Assembly (NCBI GenBank): GCA_023055505.1
Contig: JALIRH010000004.1
Location: 51,279,115-51,343,114, forward strand
DNA length: 64,000 nt
Direction of reading: 5' to 3'
Source of the DNA: Callipepla californica brunnescens
Taxonomy: Eukaryota; Chordata; Aves; Galliformes; Odontophoridae
Shown: one piece after another, positions 52,443 to 64,000 of the stretch
Layout of the letters: each line of letters opens with the position of its first letter
Numbering within the stretch: the first letter of the stretch is position 1
The notes under the pieces: model-generated
The model's input: the letters and a program-made list of their open reading frames with translations, nothing else
Told to the model about the DNA's origin: nothing
Database searches by the model: none
Program-made: the position numbers and the translations under genes

Positions 52443-55400
52443 TAAGTCAGGGAGTAATTTGAGAATTTTCTCATGAGAAAAGCAGTAGCAAAAAGTTCGA
52501 CAGCACCAAAATGAATTATTTCTAATGGATTTGTTGAATGCATTCGAGGAGCAAGGTTTCACTCAAGAAAAGGAAAACATCCAAAGTCTGTTCTGTGGTG
52601 ACAGCTTCTTTGAATAGTCTTGAACTATCAACAGATCTTTATTTGAACTCTGTAATTTTGCTCAGGTTTGCTGATTTTTTGAAGGACGGAACAGTGGAAA
52701 GTGTGTAAGACTGTAGAGGAGATGACGTCTAAAGCTGTTAGGGAATAGTTTCACATACAGAATAATTTGAAGCTCTTCCAGTATCTTGAGTCATTGGATG
52801 TATTTCTGTGACTGATTTTGGTATTTTTAAGGCTAGTTTAGTGGTTGTCTTGAAGACTTTCTGTTCTATACAATTGAATTTGTTCCTGCAGTTAATGGAT
52901 TCTTGAACTACTTCTATCTAATAACTCTTTAAAATATTTATCTTCAGCAGGAACTGCATATTCCAATTAGCAAGAACAATGTCAGGTTGGTGCTCGGAAG
53001 GATAGTGCCAGTTCCCACAGAATCATTTGTCTTTAATGCCTCATAACCTCATACTTTTCTGGTTTCAGGTTTTGCTTTGGTTTTGATTCTTCCTGAGAAC
53101 AGGGCTTAGGCTGTAGCTTGCTTGTATTTGAGGGGGAAAACTGTCATATTTCTATCAGTTTGATTACTGAATTTCACAATCACTACTTTTAAGTCTTCCA
53201 GTCCATACTCTGTGGTCTTCGTTGTGTTGTGATGGGCTCCCTCCCTCAACAGCAGGAGGGGAAAGAACTAACTCTATTTAAATGGACAGGATGTATCTTT
53301 TCCTCAAACGATGAGCAGCTCTCCCTTGCTGATGTATTCAGTAAACAATCTTAAATGCCATAATTCTGCTGTGTGGTATCTTGGATACCTGACAACGCAG
53401 AACTCTTCCAGGGGAATTTAATAATGTTATTCCTCCGGATGGTGACCTCGTGGGTTTGAAGCTTGCTGAGCTTTGGCTTGCCTTTCCCAAGGTGATGCGA
53501 CTTAATGGTGCCAATTGAAGGGCTATTTGATGCTTCTGGTTCAAGCATCTTATCCTCACCTATGCAGACTTTTAGTTTACCTGATTTGGGACATTAAGCT
53601 AGCCCTGAGTCCCAACCATGCTTGTATGTGTGTTGAAATGATTTAAGTGTCACTGAGTTAGGTTTCAGCTGGTTTAGCTCTAAGGGTATTCATAGCAGCA
53701 TGACACAAGTGCAGGTGTTGGTGCAAGAAGAGAGGTGAGGATACGCAGCTGGAGGGGAGGCCTGGGACCAGCCCTCACCAGTCACTAGCATGGTTTTGCT
53801 CTACCAAACCATTTCCTACCTATGCACTCAAAACCAAGTTCATGTTACGCTTTCAAAGGGACTGGAACACCATCAAAACCCATCGTTTAACATCAGATGA
53901 ATCTGTGTAACCACACTCCTGGACTCTGAGTTAACACATTGAGAATACGTGATAAATAGCTGTGCTGTGTGACACTGCTGCACCGTCTGAGCTGCAGCAA
54001 GGTAGTACCCTTCTCCTCCGTGAGCTGTGACTGAATGCTTGAGCTTAGATTCCTCTTGTCTCTGGAAGAGCAGGTGTGGGTGTGCTAGATGTGGGTGTCT
54101 TGCAAACACTTGGATTTTATTTGTTCCCAGGAGCTTTGTCAGCCGGTTTTCTCTTCAGGTGACCTACAGTAACCACTCTGCTGTCAAAGATGAGAGAGGA
54201 AAGGACTATCTTTGCTTCACATCTGTAAGCATTGCTACAGCTTTGTCCTCGCATGGATTGTAAGAGCCTTTTTGGAAGTTGTAGCTCTGCTTTCAAGTGT
54301 TTCTTGCAGATTCTTGTAGGTCTTCAAACTCCTTTTGTTTAAAACTGATAAATTAAATATTGAAAAAAAGAAAAAAAGAATTTCCAAATACTGTAGCGTG
54401 GGAGAGGTGAGCTTGGGAAACCTTGCTCTGTTCCATAGTTTGGATAAGAGAGGATACAATAACAGCAGGATTCTGACTGAGTGTTGTAATCTCTCCTTTA
54501 TTCATCGCTGCAGAGTCACTGCACTGCTCAGCCGCCTCTTAAGAGGAGTCTGGAAAATGCATGCTTTTATTGGCTTCTGAACTTTGCCAGTAGCCGTAGC
54601 AGCAATTATGGTTTAAACTTCAGCAATTTTAAAATAAGCAATTAATTTCATGTAGGGGTTTCAGATAGGCTGTAAATCCTAAATGACCATGGTTAAGATC
54701 TTTTTTTTCTACTAATACGTTACTTTCTGTCTTACTGGATTTCACTTACGAGTTTCTGTGCTTCATGTTGAAATGAAAGACTTGTAATAAATCATCTCTG
54801 TCTTTTCAGAGGCAGAGAGCTTGGGGGAGAAAAGAGGAACCAGAAAAGTTAGGGAACTGCATGGAGAGTCTTCCCAGCCTCACGGAAGACCTAGAAAGGT
54901 GTTCTGTAATATCCATACGCGCTCCCGGTTTCCAAACTGCTGTGACTCCTCTGTATTCCATTTTCCTCATAGGAACGATGGTGCTTTGAGACCTGTGCTA
55001 CTTCTTCCTGCAACAGGCTTTGAGAAGACTTCAGTCTTTGTAGCGTATGTGTGTTTAACAACAGCTAGTGCAGCTATTCTGGCACTGAATTGCACAGGAA
55101 GGAATTACTCGTGTCCAGTTTCATAGAGTGGAAACGGGGAGAGTGACTTAGTGATTTGCCCGGTGCTGTAAAGAGCTCTGCCCGAACTGACAGACTCCAG
55201 GTTAAAACCATTAGCCTAAATGTATTCCTTAATGGCATTCAGTAACATGATCTTTAAATGTAAGCCAAAGATTCGTACCGAGCTGTTCCTGTGATACCCT
55301 GGGCTGGATTATAGTGCCTGTGTGGAAAGGGAACCTGCTCTCGTGCAGGTTCTGCTGCATTTGAATCGCAAAGTGTTTCTTTTTTAGGGGCAGGTTGGTT

Positions 55401-58158
55401 GGTTTAGTCATCATTATGGGAGCTCTGGGTCCAGAAGGCGTGCTCAGGTGGTGGCTGGCAGATGTAATGCCACCTTTGCCATTGAAACTGATGCCAGTTG
55501 ATTTTTGAGAGAGGCACTGTTCTTGCTGATTTATAAACATCTGTGTTAACTCTGGTCATGTGTGGTTGCAATGCAAAGATTTTAAAATCTAGTTTGATTT
55601 AGACTTATTCACAAGGACAAAGTTGATGCAAATATTAGCTTTGAATGTTGCTAAGAGTTTAGGATTGAAGCGAATCTTACAGTACTCCATAATAGGAAGT
55701 TGGGCTGAATTCTGTCTGTAGAAACCTGTATGTTTAGAAGTGCTCTCATATACATGAAAAGAATATTTGTTCTCTGATAGTCTTCCTGTACTTGATGCTG
55801 TAGAGGAGCTACTACTTCTTCCTTCTCCCAGCTTTTTCTTCTTTTCCTTTTCCCCTCTATTTACACAGTTAAACATTTCCCAGAGGGAAGAAAAATGACC
55901 AAGCTTTACTTCACCTTTTGGCTTTGTTTCCAGCTTTAGGTAAGGTTGGAGAGAAGGAGAAAGGAAAGGCAGCAGAAAAACTCAGATTGTGGTAGAAATG
56001 CAGCATTGAGTATGGAAGTGGAACAGCCAGAGGTTAAGGGGCAGACTCACCTCCTCAAAGACAGAAAGACAGATAAAGTGTGCTAGGAAGTGGTAAGAAA
56101 GTGATATTTTATGCAGCTCTGTGGCAACATCGGCGTGCATTTCTTTTGATTGCTGCAGCCAAATTATTTGCCGTTCACTTAATGATTGAAGTGCACGTTT
56201 AATGAGGGTGGGTTTTTTGGAAAGTGGTTCTGAGAAGGCAGAACACAAATGCGCTGTGCCTGAGACAGTGCTACCTCTTGGATGGCGAGGAGGAAGAGAA
56301 TCAAGTGCCAGTTTGTGGTGTCTTTTTTTTTAAGCAAGGTATAAGATTACATCTAGGTACTCAGCATAATTATAGCAGTGTTATGAACAGTCTGTCTGAT
56401 GATACTCTTTAACTCCCTGCTTTTCTCAGGTCTGAGCTGAGATAGAAGTTTTGCCTTGAGCTGGTACTTTGCATGCAGTTTTTGTATAAGTACGGCTTTT
56501 CTTTTCTATGAAATGAAGGTGTGTTTTAGAACAAACAAAGGACTGCTTTAGAGGCTGTGTATTTCAGTCCACTTAGATCATGTTTCGTTTGTTGTTTGCT
56601 GTTTTAAAAGCCACTGCTTCTGATTGGGGTTGTTCTTGGCTGCTGTTAGAAAAATATATATTTTTGCCAAGTGAAAACTTAGCTATATTTATAAGTGTGT
56701 TTGCTGACAAGCTCGAGCTGAGTTAGGTGTGTTGTTGGGCTCGTGCTGCATCACTTTTGGAACTACAGCTCATTCATTTTGGGCTGCTTCCTGTCACCTT
56801 GTCTTGGACTTCTGGCTGACAGCTGGCTTGGTTAATAACCCGCTGTCCAAACGGAGAGCTGAAAGGCATCACACTTCAGGCAGAAAACCTCAGATTGCTG
56901 CCTGCAGTACGCTCTCTGTCTAAGAACCTTCTGCCTATAGATTCTTACCCTTCAGCCTGCGCAGAAAAATGTTCAGGCTGCAGAGCCTCTACCAGACGCT
57001 TTGGGGAGGCGAGCGCTGGAGGCCTGGTAATACTGGCTCAGGCAGGTCTTTTTTGTTTGATGTCTCTTAGTGCTGTGAATTTGGATTATCCAGAAGCTGT
57101 TGTGCTAGCACATGCTTGTGCCAATCATGTGCTGTAGGCCTGGTTCAGGAGGCATACTTGAGTGGAAGGCTGCTTCTCCCTGCAGATACAAGTCTCAGAG
57201 TTCTGTGGATCCACTTACACACCCATGCGTGCAATTTTCAGCTTCTTTTTTTTTATCTGTCAATCTTTCTCTGAATAAACAGTAATAATTCATACTCCCT
57301 TTGGGTGCTGTCCTCCTCTGTAGCATTATTCACTTTCCTGCTGCAGGTTATAATGTCATTAGTCTCTCATGCTGCCGGATCCTTCATTTAACATACGACT
57401 TAGTTATTCTTACACTCTCTCTAGTGTTTTTCATGGTAGACTTTTGTGTGTGTGTGGACACGGGGGTTTTGTGAGTGGTTTGGTAAGTTTTTGGGAAGGG
57501 GATAGGATCTTCAGGTTTGCTTTATCATCTTACTATTTCAGAATGTCTTTTTAACCACGCCTCGTGTGACGATACCTTTGGATCTAACTGTCAGAGCATA
57601 GCTTTTAGTGAATAAAACCTCTGAAGAGTGAAAATGTGTGAAATTAACTGTATGCTTTTTTGTTTGTTCGTTCCTGGGATGTCCCGAGACTGAAAATGAC
57701 TGTTTCAAAACATCACATGCAAAGATGTTTTTCTCTGATGCGTTATGACCTTGACATTAATACAGATAAAACTGTATTATCTACCCCAGCCCTTGTACAT
57801 AAAAATTCAGACCACAATAAAGAGCTTTTTCCTTTGTGGCAGCCCATACAAAAGGATCCATGCCTTCACTTGGTCTTTATCTCTTTTCTGCCCCTTTCTG
57901 CCCCAGATTTTCGTATTGGTAGACTTGATAGAGTAATGCTGTGATTCTCTTCTGGACAATTGCTTGGCTGTTCATGGACTGTAACTTTATTTTAATATGA
58001 TAGCTCTCGTATTTCTCTGTAGTCTTGTCTGTAGTTCTGGAAATGTTTTTAAAACTGACTTGGTTGTTGTATATGAGCAAATTTTGTACTGGTTAACTAA
58101 TTTTGGTAGCACTGCAGATCACAAACTGAGAATGCATACCTATATGTTTGTCTTTAAG
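50947..58158 (+). other. NAA30: NAA30 intron
   Basis: About 7.2 kb bounded by GTAAGT and a TTTAAG acceptor. It contains a poly(T) run (52411-52439). No recognisable gene, LINE or LTR seen. Confidence 0.8.
52411..52439. repeat. Poly(T) run in NAA30 intron
   Basis: About 29 consecutive T; could be an assembly-length artefact or a retroposed tail. No adjacent element recognised. Confidence 0.85.
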
Positions 58159-58282
58159 GCCATGGTAGGGGAAGAGTGTGTAGGTGCCATCGTCTGCAAG
58201 CTGGATATGCACAAAAAGATGTTCCGCAGAGGTTATATAGCCATGTTAGCAGTGGATTCCAAATACAGAAGAAAAGGAATTG
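58159..58282 (+). CDS. NAA30: NAA30, second coding exon
   Basis: 124 bp, phase 0 in and phase 1 out. Translates [20 protein letters not shown] then [22 protein letters not shown], the core beta strands of the GNAT fold. RRKGIG is the R-x-x-G-x-G acetyl-CoA pyrophosphate loop, completed across the splice. Donor GTAAGA at 58283. The Lys in this loop is Asn in the human protein as I recall it. Confidence 0.93.
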
Positions 58283-60126
58283 GTAAGAACAGCCTTTTTG
58301 TTATTTCTTTCTTACATCCTAGCTTGTTGGGGTAAACATAGGTGCGTAAGGATTGAAACAGAGCTGCACTTCTAGAGGTGGTGGTTTGCTGCTATCCTTG
58401 CTTGGCTCATTTACATAAACTCCCCAGTATCTTCTCCCATCAGTTGAAATAACCCAAAGTGCCCATTCCATGTGAGCTTCACATCTGTGTTATGAAGCTG
58501 AAGCAAAAGGCATTCAGCAACCACTTACCTCTGCAAATTACCACTATCAAATAACAACTGCAGGAATTGCTTTTCATTTTTACGTGTGCTGTCATAACTT
58601 TATTATTTTGTTGTGTTCAGTGTGTGTGCATATATATATTTTTTTTTCCAGTGAATATATCCACTGGCTTTTGCCTGTGAATTATGCATATATTGCCCAT
58701 TGGAGAGACTGGACGTAGCACATCACCGTATTAATGCTTGAAAAATAGTTGTGTGTTACTGCTTGAACAACCAAAATGGAGATGTTCTGCTGGGAAGTTG
58801 CATGATGAAAGAAACAGCTCTTGGCAGGGAACTTGCCCTCCCTCTCTGATCACTTGTTGCCCTGTTAGAAGAGGTTTTCCTCCTTTAATCAAGCCAAACT
58901 AGGAAACCTGGTGCTAGGATTGCTCTTGAGGAACTTAATTCTTTGGTCTTGGTTTTGAAATTACATTAGAATTACTTGAAATTACATTTTTGTAGCATCT
59001 CTGTTTTGGCATATGTGATTATTTTATTTTGATGCAGTTCAGAATCTGTTACTGGTTTCTGTAGTGGAGCAGAAGGAAGCAGATAGTGAGAAATCATTCT
59101 CTCCTTTCCTTTCAGCTGAGTCATGAAGGAGCCTGCTGTGTTTTAGTTGCAGGTGCTTGGATTCATAAGTAAATAAGAACTAATGCTGTTCTTAAGACCT
59201 CTACAAGATTTTTCCTTTGCTTTAGTCAGATCATTATTTTAGAGTTATATAAATAAGTTTTATGCTTAACATTTTGCTTACTTTAGAATTATGTAAATGC
59301 TAACATTTATCCTGCATTTATCATCTTGCTGTTCCTCATAAAGTGTGCAGTTGATAAGGTGTTTTATATGCAGAACAGTTTTGTCGTACGTTCAGTGAAA
59401 ATCTTAATTGATTAAAGTTCTGAGAATACTTGAAAACAATCTCTAGATTCCTTGGGGTTTTCTTTTCCTTTTCCTTAGCCTTCTAATGGAAGTGACATTT
59501 ATGCAGTTTTTTCCAGTAATAACTTTGAAATCAACTTTCAATTTCACCCCAATTCTACAGACAGGTAGGGATATTGCATTCGTAGAACTGTTGTGAAATA
59601 GATGAAAAATAATGATAAATAATTAAAGTAATGCTTGACTGAAGGGAAGGGATGGGCTTTGACCGTATTGTTGGTTGCTAGCAAATCCAAATGGGGAGCA
59701 AGCCACAAGAAAAGTGGTTTCAGACGTCCTGTTGCTAGTAGAAGTATTTGTTTTAGTAAGAGGAAATTCCCTTGGAAGATGAATGCCCTTCAAGTACGTG
59801 CCAGCAGATTTTGCCTTTAAATGCAGCAAAAGGGAATGAATCACATCTTGGAAGGCTATATATAACACCATGTTAAACATAGAAGCCTGTTTCTAATATC
59901 CTTGCGTTAGAAGACTTTTGCATTCAAGCTGAGTCTCCGGGTAACTTCAGGGATGATTTCAGTATTCAAACTTGAGACTACATCTTGACTGCAACTTCTT
60001 CTTACATTCTTTCCTCCCTAATTTCCACTGGTGTCACAGCACGTAGGTAGCACACCTTAGCTGTATATAAGCTGTCATCTCTTGCAGCACATTTCTAATT
60101 AATACTTACCGAAATCTGTGTTTCAG
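58283..60126 (+). other. NAA30: NAA30 intron
   Basis: About 1.8 kb with GTAAGA donor and TTTCAG acceptor; AT-rich, no feature recognised. Confidence 0.8.
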
Positions 60127-60182
60127 GTACAAACTTGGTTAAGAAAGCTATTTATGCTATGGTCGAAGGAGATTGTGACGAG
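60127..60182 (+). CDS. NAA30: NAA30, third coding exon
   Basis: 56 bp, phase 1 in and phase 0 out, translating TNLVKKAIYAMVEGDCDE, the alpha helix after the acetyl-CoA loop and the start of the next strand. Donor GTAAGA at 60183. The remaining C-terminal exon or exons, about 50 codons in known orthologues, are not found before 64000. Confidence 0.93.
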
Positions 60183-63100
60183 GTAAGATCTCATAATCAA
60201 AAACTTTCGTGTTGTTTATGGTTTGTGTTCTCCTGTGTGTGAATTCATTTCACGGGTTTTTCTTTGAATTTCACAGGAATGTGTTATGGGTGGGAACTGG
60301 GTTAGTAATGCTCTCTTACTTTTGTAATAGAAGGAAGAGATCCTCAAAAACATATGGCGTAAATAGACTAACTTTCTCAATTTGTCATAAATATTCAAGT
60401 GCAACGTTTCAGATTCTGTTTTACTTTGCAAAGCTCCCTCAGCCTTCAGCTGTTGGCATGTTTTCTTCTAAAGAGTCAAGCTTAGGTTCAGTTGGCCGGA
60501 TTAACTTGCATGTTGTAATATTTCCACGCTTCCAGAATGCACAGAGTTATTGGAACAGTACATGCTGTGGTATTGCAGAGTATAGTTCTGTTGCAGCAGG
60601 TAGTTGGGTTACTCTGACAGTGCTGAAGCTAAGGTCTGCTAATGTAGCACAGCAGCCAAGGAAGGTGACTGTATCACTGCCAGGCTGTTTCTCTGCCCTG
60701 TATGTTGTCCTATCATCTGTCCTACAGATGATAGTCCTATTTGTTTTTTTCCTTTTTTCATCTGTGGAGCGACTCTCTTTACGTTCCCTGTTGAACTTGA
60801 GGAGGAACTCCCCTTGCAGCCCTTCTCCTCAATCCATTTATCTGAGTTTTAACTTCCATCAGCTTGCTAGGGTGCAGTTTTTAGCTTATTCCTGACATCT
60901 GAACACTGTGTCATTTCAATGTATCATAATTAACGATCCTTTGTTATCTCATTTCACTTGTTGCCTCAGCTATCCAATTGAGGCTTGGTGAATCTTTTTA
61001 TACAACATTTTTGTTACAGAACTTTTTGCACATAACTCTTTTACTTTTTCCACGTGTGTTACACCTTCAGCAGCATCCTTTTATGTGTTCCGACTTCAGC
61101 AACTTGCTTGGGGCTGTTCTCTTCGGATCCCCCTCTTGCCTCCATTTTCTGGTCCCTTTTTTTCTACAGTTTGTTGTATTCAGGCAATGTACTTCAGTCT
61201 GATAGCTCTGTAATTATTTAAGTTCTTTGTTTTGTCTTTATGCTTTTATCATGTGCAGTATGCTTTACTCTGATCTATTTTTCCACTTGCTACCTTGAAC
61301 TTTTCCATTGCTTTCTGCTGTGGTTTTGAATTCATTTGCAACTGTTATGTATCTGAGATTTGAGGAACAGAGGGGGAAAGAAAGTATATCAGTGCTCTCA
61401 TCACACTGGGAGAAGTGAGATGCAGGGACTTGAAGCCTGCTGCTGTTAGATTGTCAGTAGCAGAATTATGTGTTTCCACCCAGGCCACCAGAGTTGCAGT
61501 AGTTCCTGTATTATGTATGAGTGTGTACTACTTCTCCCACACCTTTGATTTTATATTGGACTATCTTGGAGGTACACATAATGAGCTCTCCTGTGCCTTT
61601 CTTCTTTTTCCCCCTGCTTTAATAATGATCCAAGAGTCTTTCTCACCATTATTTACTTGTAAATGTGGTGAGGATTGCAGGCTACTCTGCAGTAAGACCT
61701 CATTATACCTTAGTCATAGATTTTCATCTTTAGTGTTGTATAAATGCTCATAAAAAAAAATCATAGGTCATTTTTCAGACTTTTTGCTGTCCCTATTTAA
61801 TCAAATGTGCTTCAGTGCAAGCTCCTTACAGTGTGTGCTGGACGGGTGCAGGCATGTTTCGTTCCCAGTTTGGAAACCATGTAACAATGGTTGTGGGATG
61901 ATGATTCTGAACTAGTTATGCCATGCTTCTTGGGGGCTTTTGCATCAACCTGGTTTTATACTAGTGCAAAAATTTGAATTGGGAACTCTTATCCAGTGCA
62001 CAGGCAGAGTATATTCCTGACTTCTTACTACACCAGTTGGCAGAGGCACGCCCAGAGTAATACAGTGTGTTTATGCTTAGCATACAGGTAATGTACAGCC
62101 AAATAGGAAACATATTCCTTTTCTTTGGCAGCGGGTGTAGGTTTCTTCCAGATACGTGTTGTAATAACAGTGTTTACTTGTTGCACGTGGTAGATTGCTG
62201 AGAAATTATCAGTTGTGACCAGGGTTTGAAGGATCCAGTCAGCCACCTGCTATTTAAAGCTCTCTGGCAGAGCTGAGAAACTTGCCCTCACCATTTATTA
62301 CAGCAGTTGCTGTGGGGGGAACAGTTTCTGTCCATCTGATTGATGCCTGGCTGGTGGAGCAGTGCATGACAGTGACTTCTCTTTGTGAGGTGTGTAAATA
62401 GTTTCTCTCTGCTGCTCTTAACACGTTTTTCTACATCCCTTAATAAAATCAAAGCATGATGGAAATGTGAAGGTGCTGTTACTTGATAAAAAGTAGACTG
62501 CAGTTCAGAAATGCTCTTTGGAAACTCACTTAGAAAATCATTAATAACAGGAATACGGACCTGTGACTGTCATTAGAACTTTCCAAAGGCTGCTTAGAAA
62601 CTCTTCCCTTCAGTCTAATTACAGAATAGGTGCAGTAGATGAATTTAATGTTAATCACTTGTGACATATGATCTGATAAACAGTTAGATATGGTCCCTCA
62701 CAGAGTATAGACTTTAGACTTCACCACTGAGTGCTGCAAAAGATGTGTGTGCCAACTCCAGCACATAGGGCATCTGGCTCTTCTGTACGTTTGTTTGGCC
62801 TTTAAATAAAGGCACTTTTCTTAAGTTGTGCTGCTTTAGATTGTCATATGGAGCTGCTCTCTCTTAATCAAAATAAGGAAAGGAAGGCTTGTTTATTCAT
62901 TCGTAGACTTTCCATCTGTAACAAATGACTGTAAGTAATCTGCATACGATTATTCACCTCGTGTTGCATTATTTCAGCACCATGTAACTACTAATCAAAA
63001 TAAGACGTGGATAAGTGGAACTCTTCAGAGCTTTGTTTGACAAAGTGTGGAAAGGAATTGTGACTTCCTGTGAGAATTCCTATGAAACTCTGAAGTTGTG

Positions 63101-64000
63101 TCTTTCTAATTCAGTACCATGCTTCTAAAAATGATGGTTTTTTACATAATCCTATTTGAAATTATCAAGCCATTGACATCCTTAATCTACAGATCACTTT
63201 GCATAAGTTTTACATTCAGTGTACTGCCTATCTTGGAATGATGAAGGCAGTCAGTCTGATAGCTTGAATCTCATAGGATGCCAAGTTTATATGTAAGAAT
63301 AGCGGCCTCTTCTGGGACTGCTGAAAGAGTATTTTCTTGATTAGTTTCTTTCATTTGCCTGTATTCTGTGATTTAGTTTCTAAACTTGAATGCATTCAGG
63401 GTTTGAGCTGAAAAAGTGGAAAGGTTTGACCTCTGCTTTTTCATTCAGCTCAGGTAAATGAGGTATGAGAAGGTAATAACAGCAAACATTTTATTCTGTT
63501 CTTACAAGAAATTCCTTGTTTATAAAACCAGTTAAAATTGAATAGAGTCAAGGTGATAGCAGTAAATTTTTGGTATTTGAGCATAAGAGAAAATAACGGC
63601 CTACAGAACATTGCAACTGGTGCAGGAAAACTTGTTTAAACCCAGTGAGGCCTCGCTGATCTACAGGAGCAGATGGTGCTGAGTTATGAGAAGATTTAAC
63701 AGGCACATTTGCAGAATAAAATAGATCAGCAATAAAGGTAACAACTGAAGATTTTGAACTTGATTGAACAGAAGAATCCTTCACAGAATCAGGCTGTTGA
63801 AACCTGTACAAAACATGCTTCTTTCCTTACTAGATCCAGGAGTGTGTCTGTAGCCCTCTGTTGAGATCAAGACAGTATGTGGAGGTCAGGGAATTATTTT
63901 TCATTGTGCCAAATCTTTCTTAGAAATACCAGAACGGATCTCTTGCATTAGCTTTCAAGATGAGCTTTTGCTCAGGTGCTGGGATTCCAGCAAACCTGAA
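60183..64000 (+). other. NAA30: NAA30 intron, running off the window
   Basis: No match to the remaining GNAT domain in any frame by eye, no repeat family recognised. The gene continues to the right. Confidence 0.7.

Noticed and set aside
60209..60895. 228-codon + ORF in the last NAA30 intron
   Set aside because: No ATG-supported domain, intronic composition, no splice sites or conservation visible.

Overview
The window looks like a bird nuclear genome, most likely a galliform such as chicken. It carries CR1 LINE 3' ends, ERVL-type and gammaretrovirus-like endogenous retroviruses with avian-style sequence, and a vertebrate NAA30 gene with GT/AG introns. Species is inferred, not proven. ORFs in the left two thirds overlap viral and host sequence on opposite strands, so short ORFs mean little here.

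Positions 1-45320 form a nested amplification of an ITPRIP-like (ITPRIPL1-type, Mab-21 domain) gene on the + strand together with an antisense retroviral mosaic. A unit of about 13.4-13.9 kb occurs as unit 1 (1-13409, left edge cut by the window), unit 2 (13410-27334) and unit 3 (27335-39422, truncated). Each unit reads left to right: gammaretroviral pol remnant (-), ERVL gag (-; only a stub in unit 1), a decayed ITPRIPL 3' fragment (+), an ITPRIPL signal-peptide exon with a stop codon (+), the main ITPRIPL reading frame (+), an LTR fragment (-), a defective gammaretroviral gag-pro-pol (-), an LTR with polypurine tract (-), a CpG-rich segment, an ERVL RT/RNase H block (-) and, in units 1 and 2, a gammaretroviral 3' end. 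Unit 3 breaks inside the ERVL RNase H region and joins a second, smaller tandem array (period 2797 bp) of ITPRIPL copies D, E and F.

Of six main ITPRIPL copies, A (2982-4574), B (17698-19290) and E (41467-43059) have open 530-codon frames. C has a one-base frameshift, D lacks its 5' half, and F has an internal deletion and a lost 3' end. A, B and C are near identical. D, E and F share a set of amino-acid changes confined to the C-terminal half.

Positions 45320-49400 are intergenic, with two opposed CR1 fragments and simple repeats. From about 49400 a CpG island leads into NAA30, the catalytic subunit of the NatC N-terminal acetyltransferase. Three coding exons are present (50001-50946, 58159-58282, 60127-60182) and the gene runs off the right edge. 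Its first coding exon needs a frame change between the conserved start and the conserved body.

All viral pieces are defective. Identities and boundaries come from reading translations by eye, without database searches.
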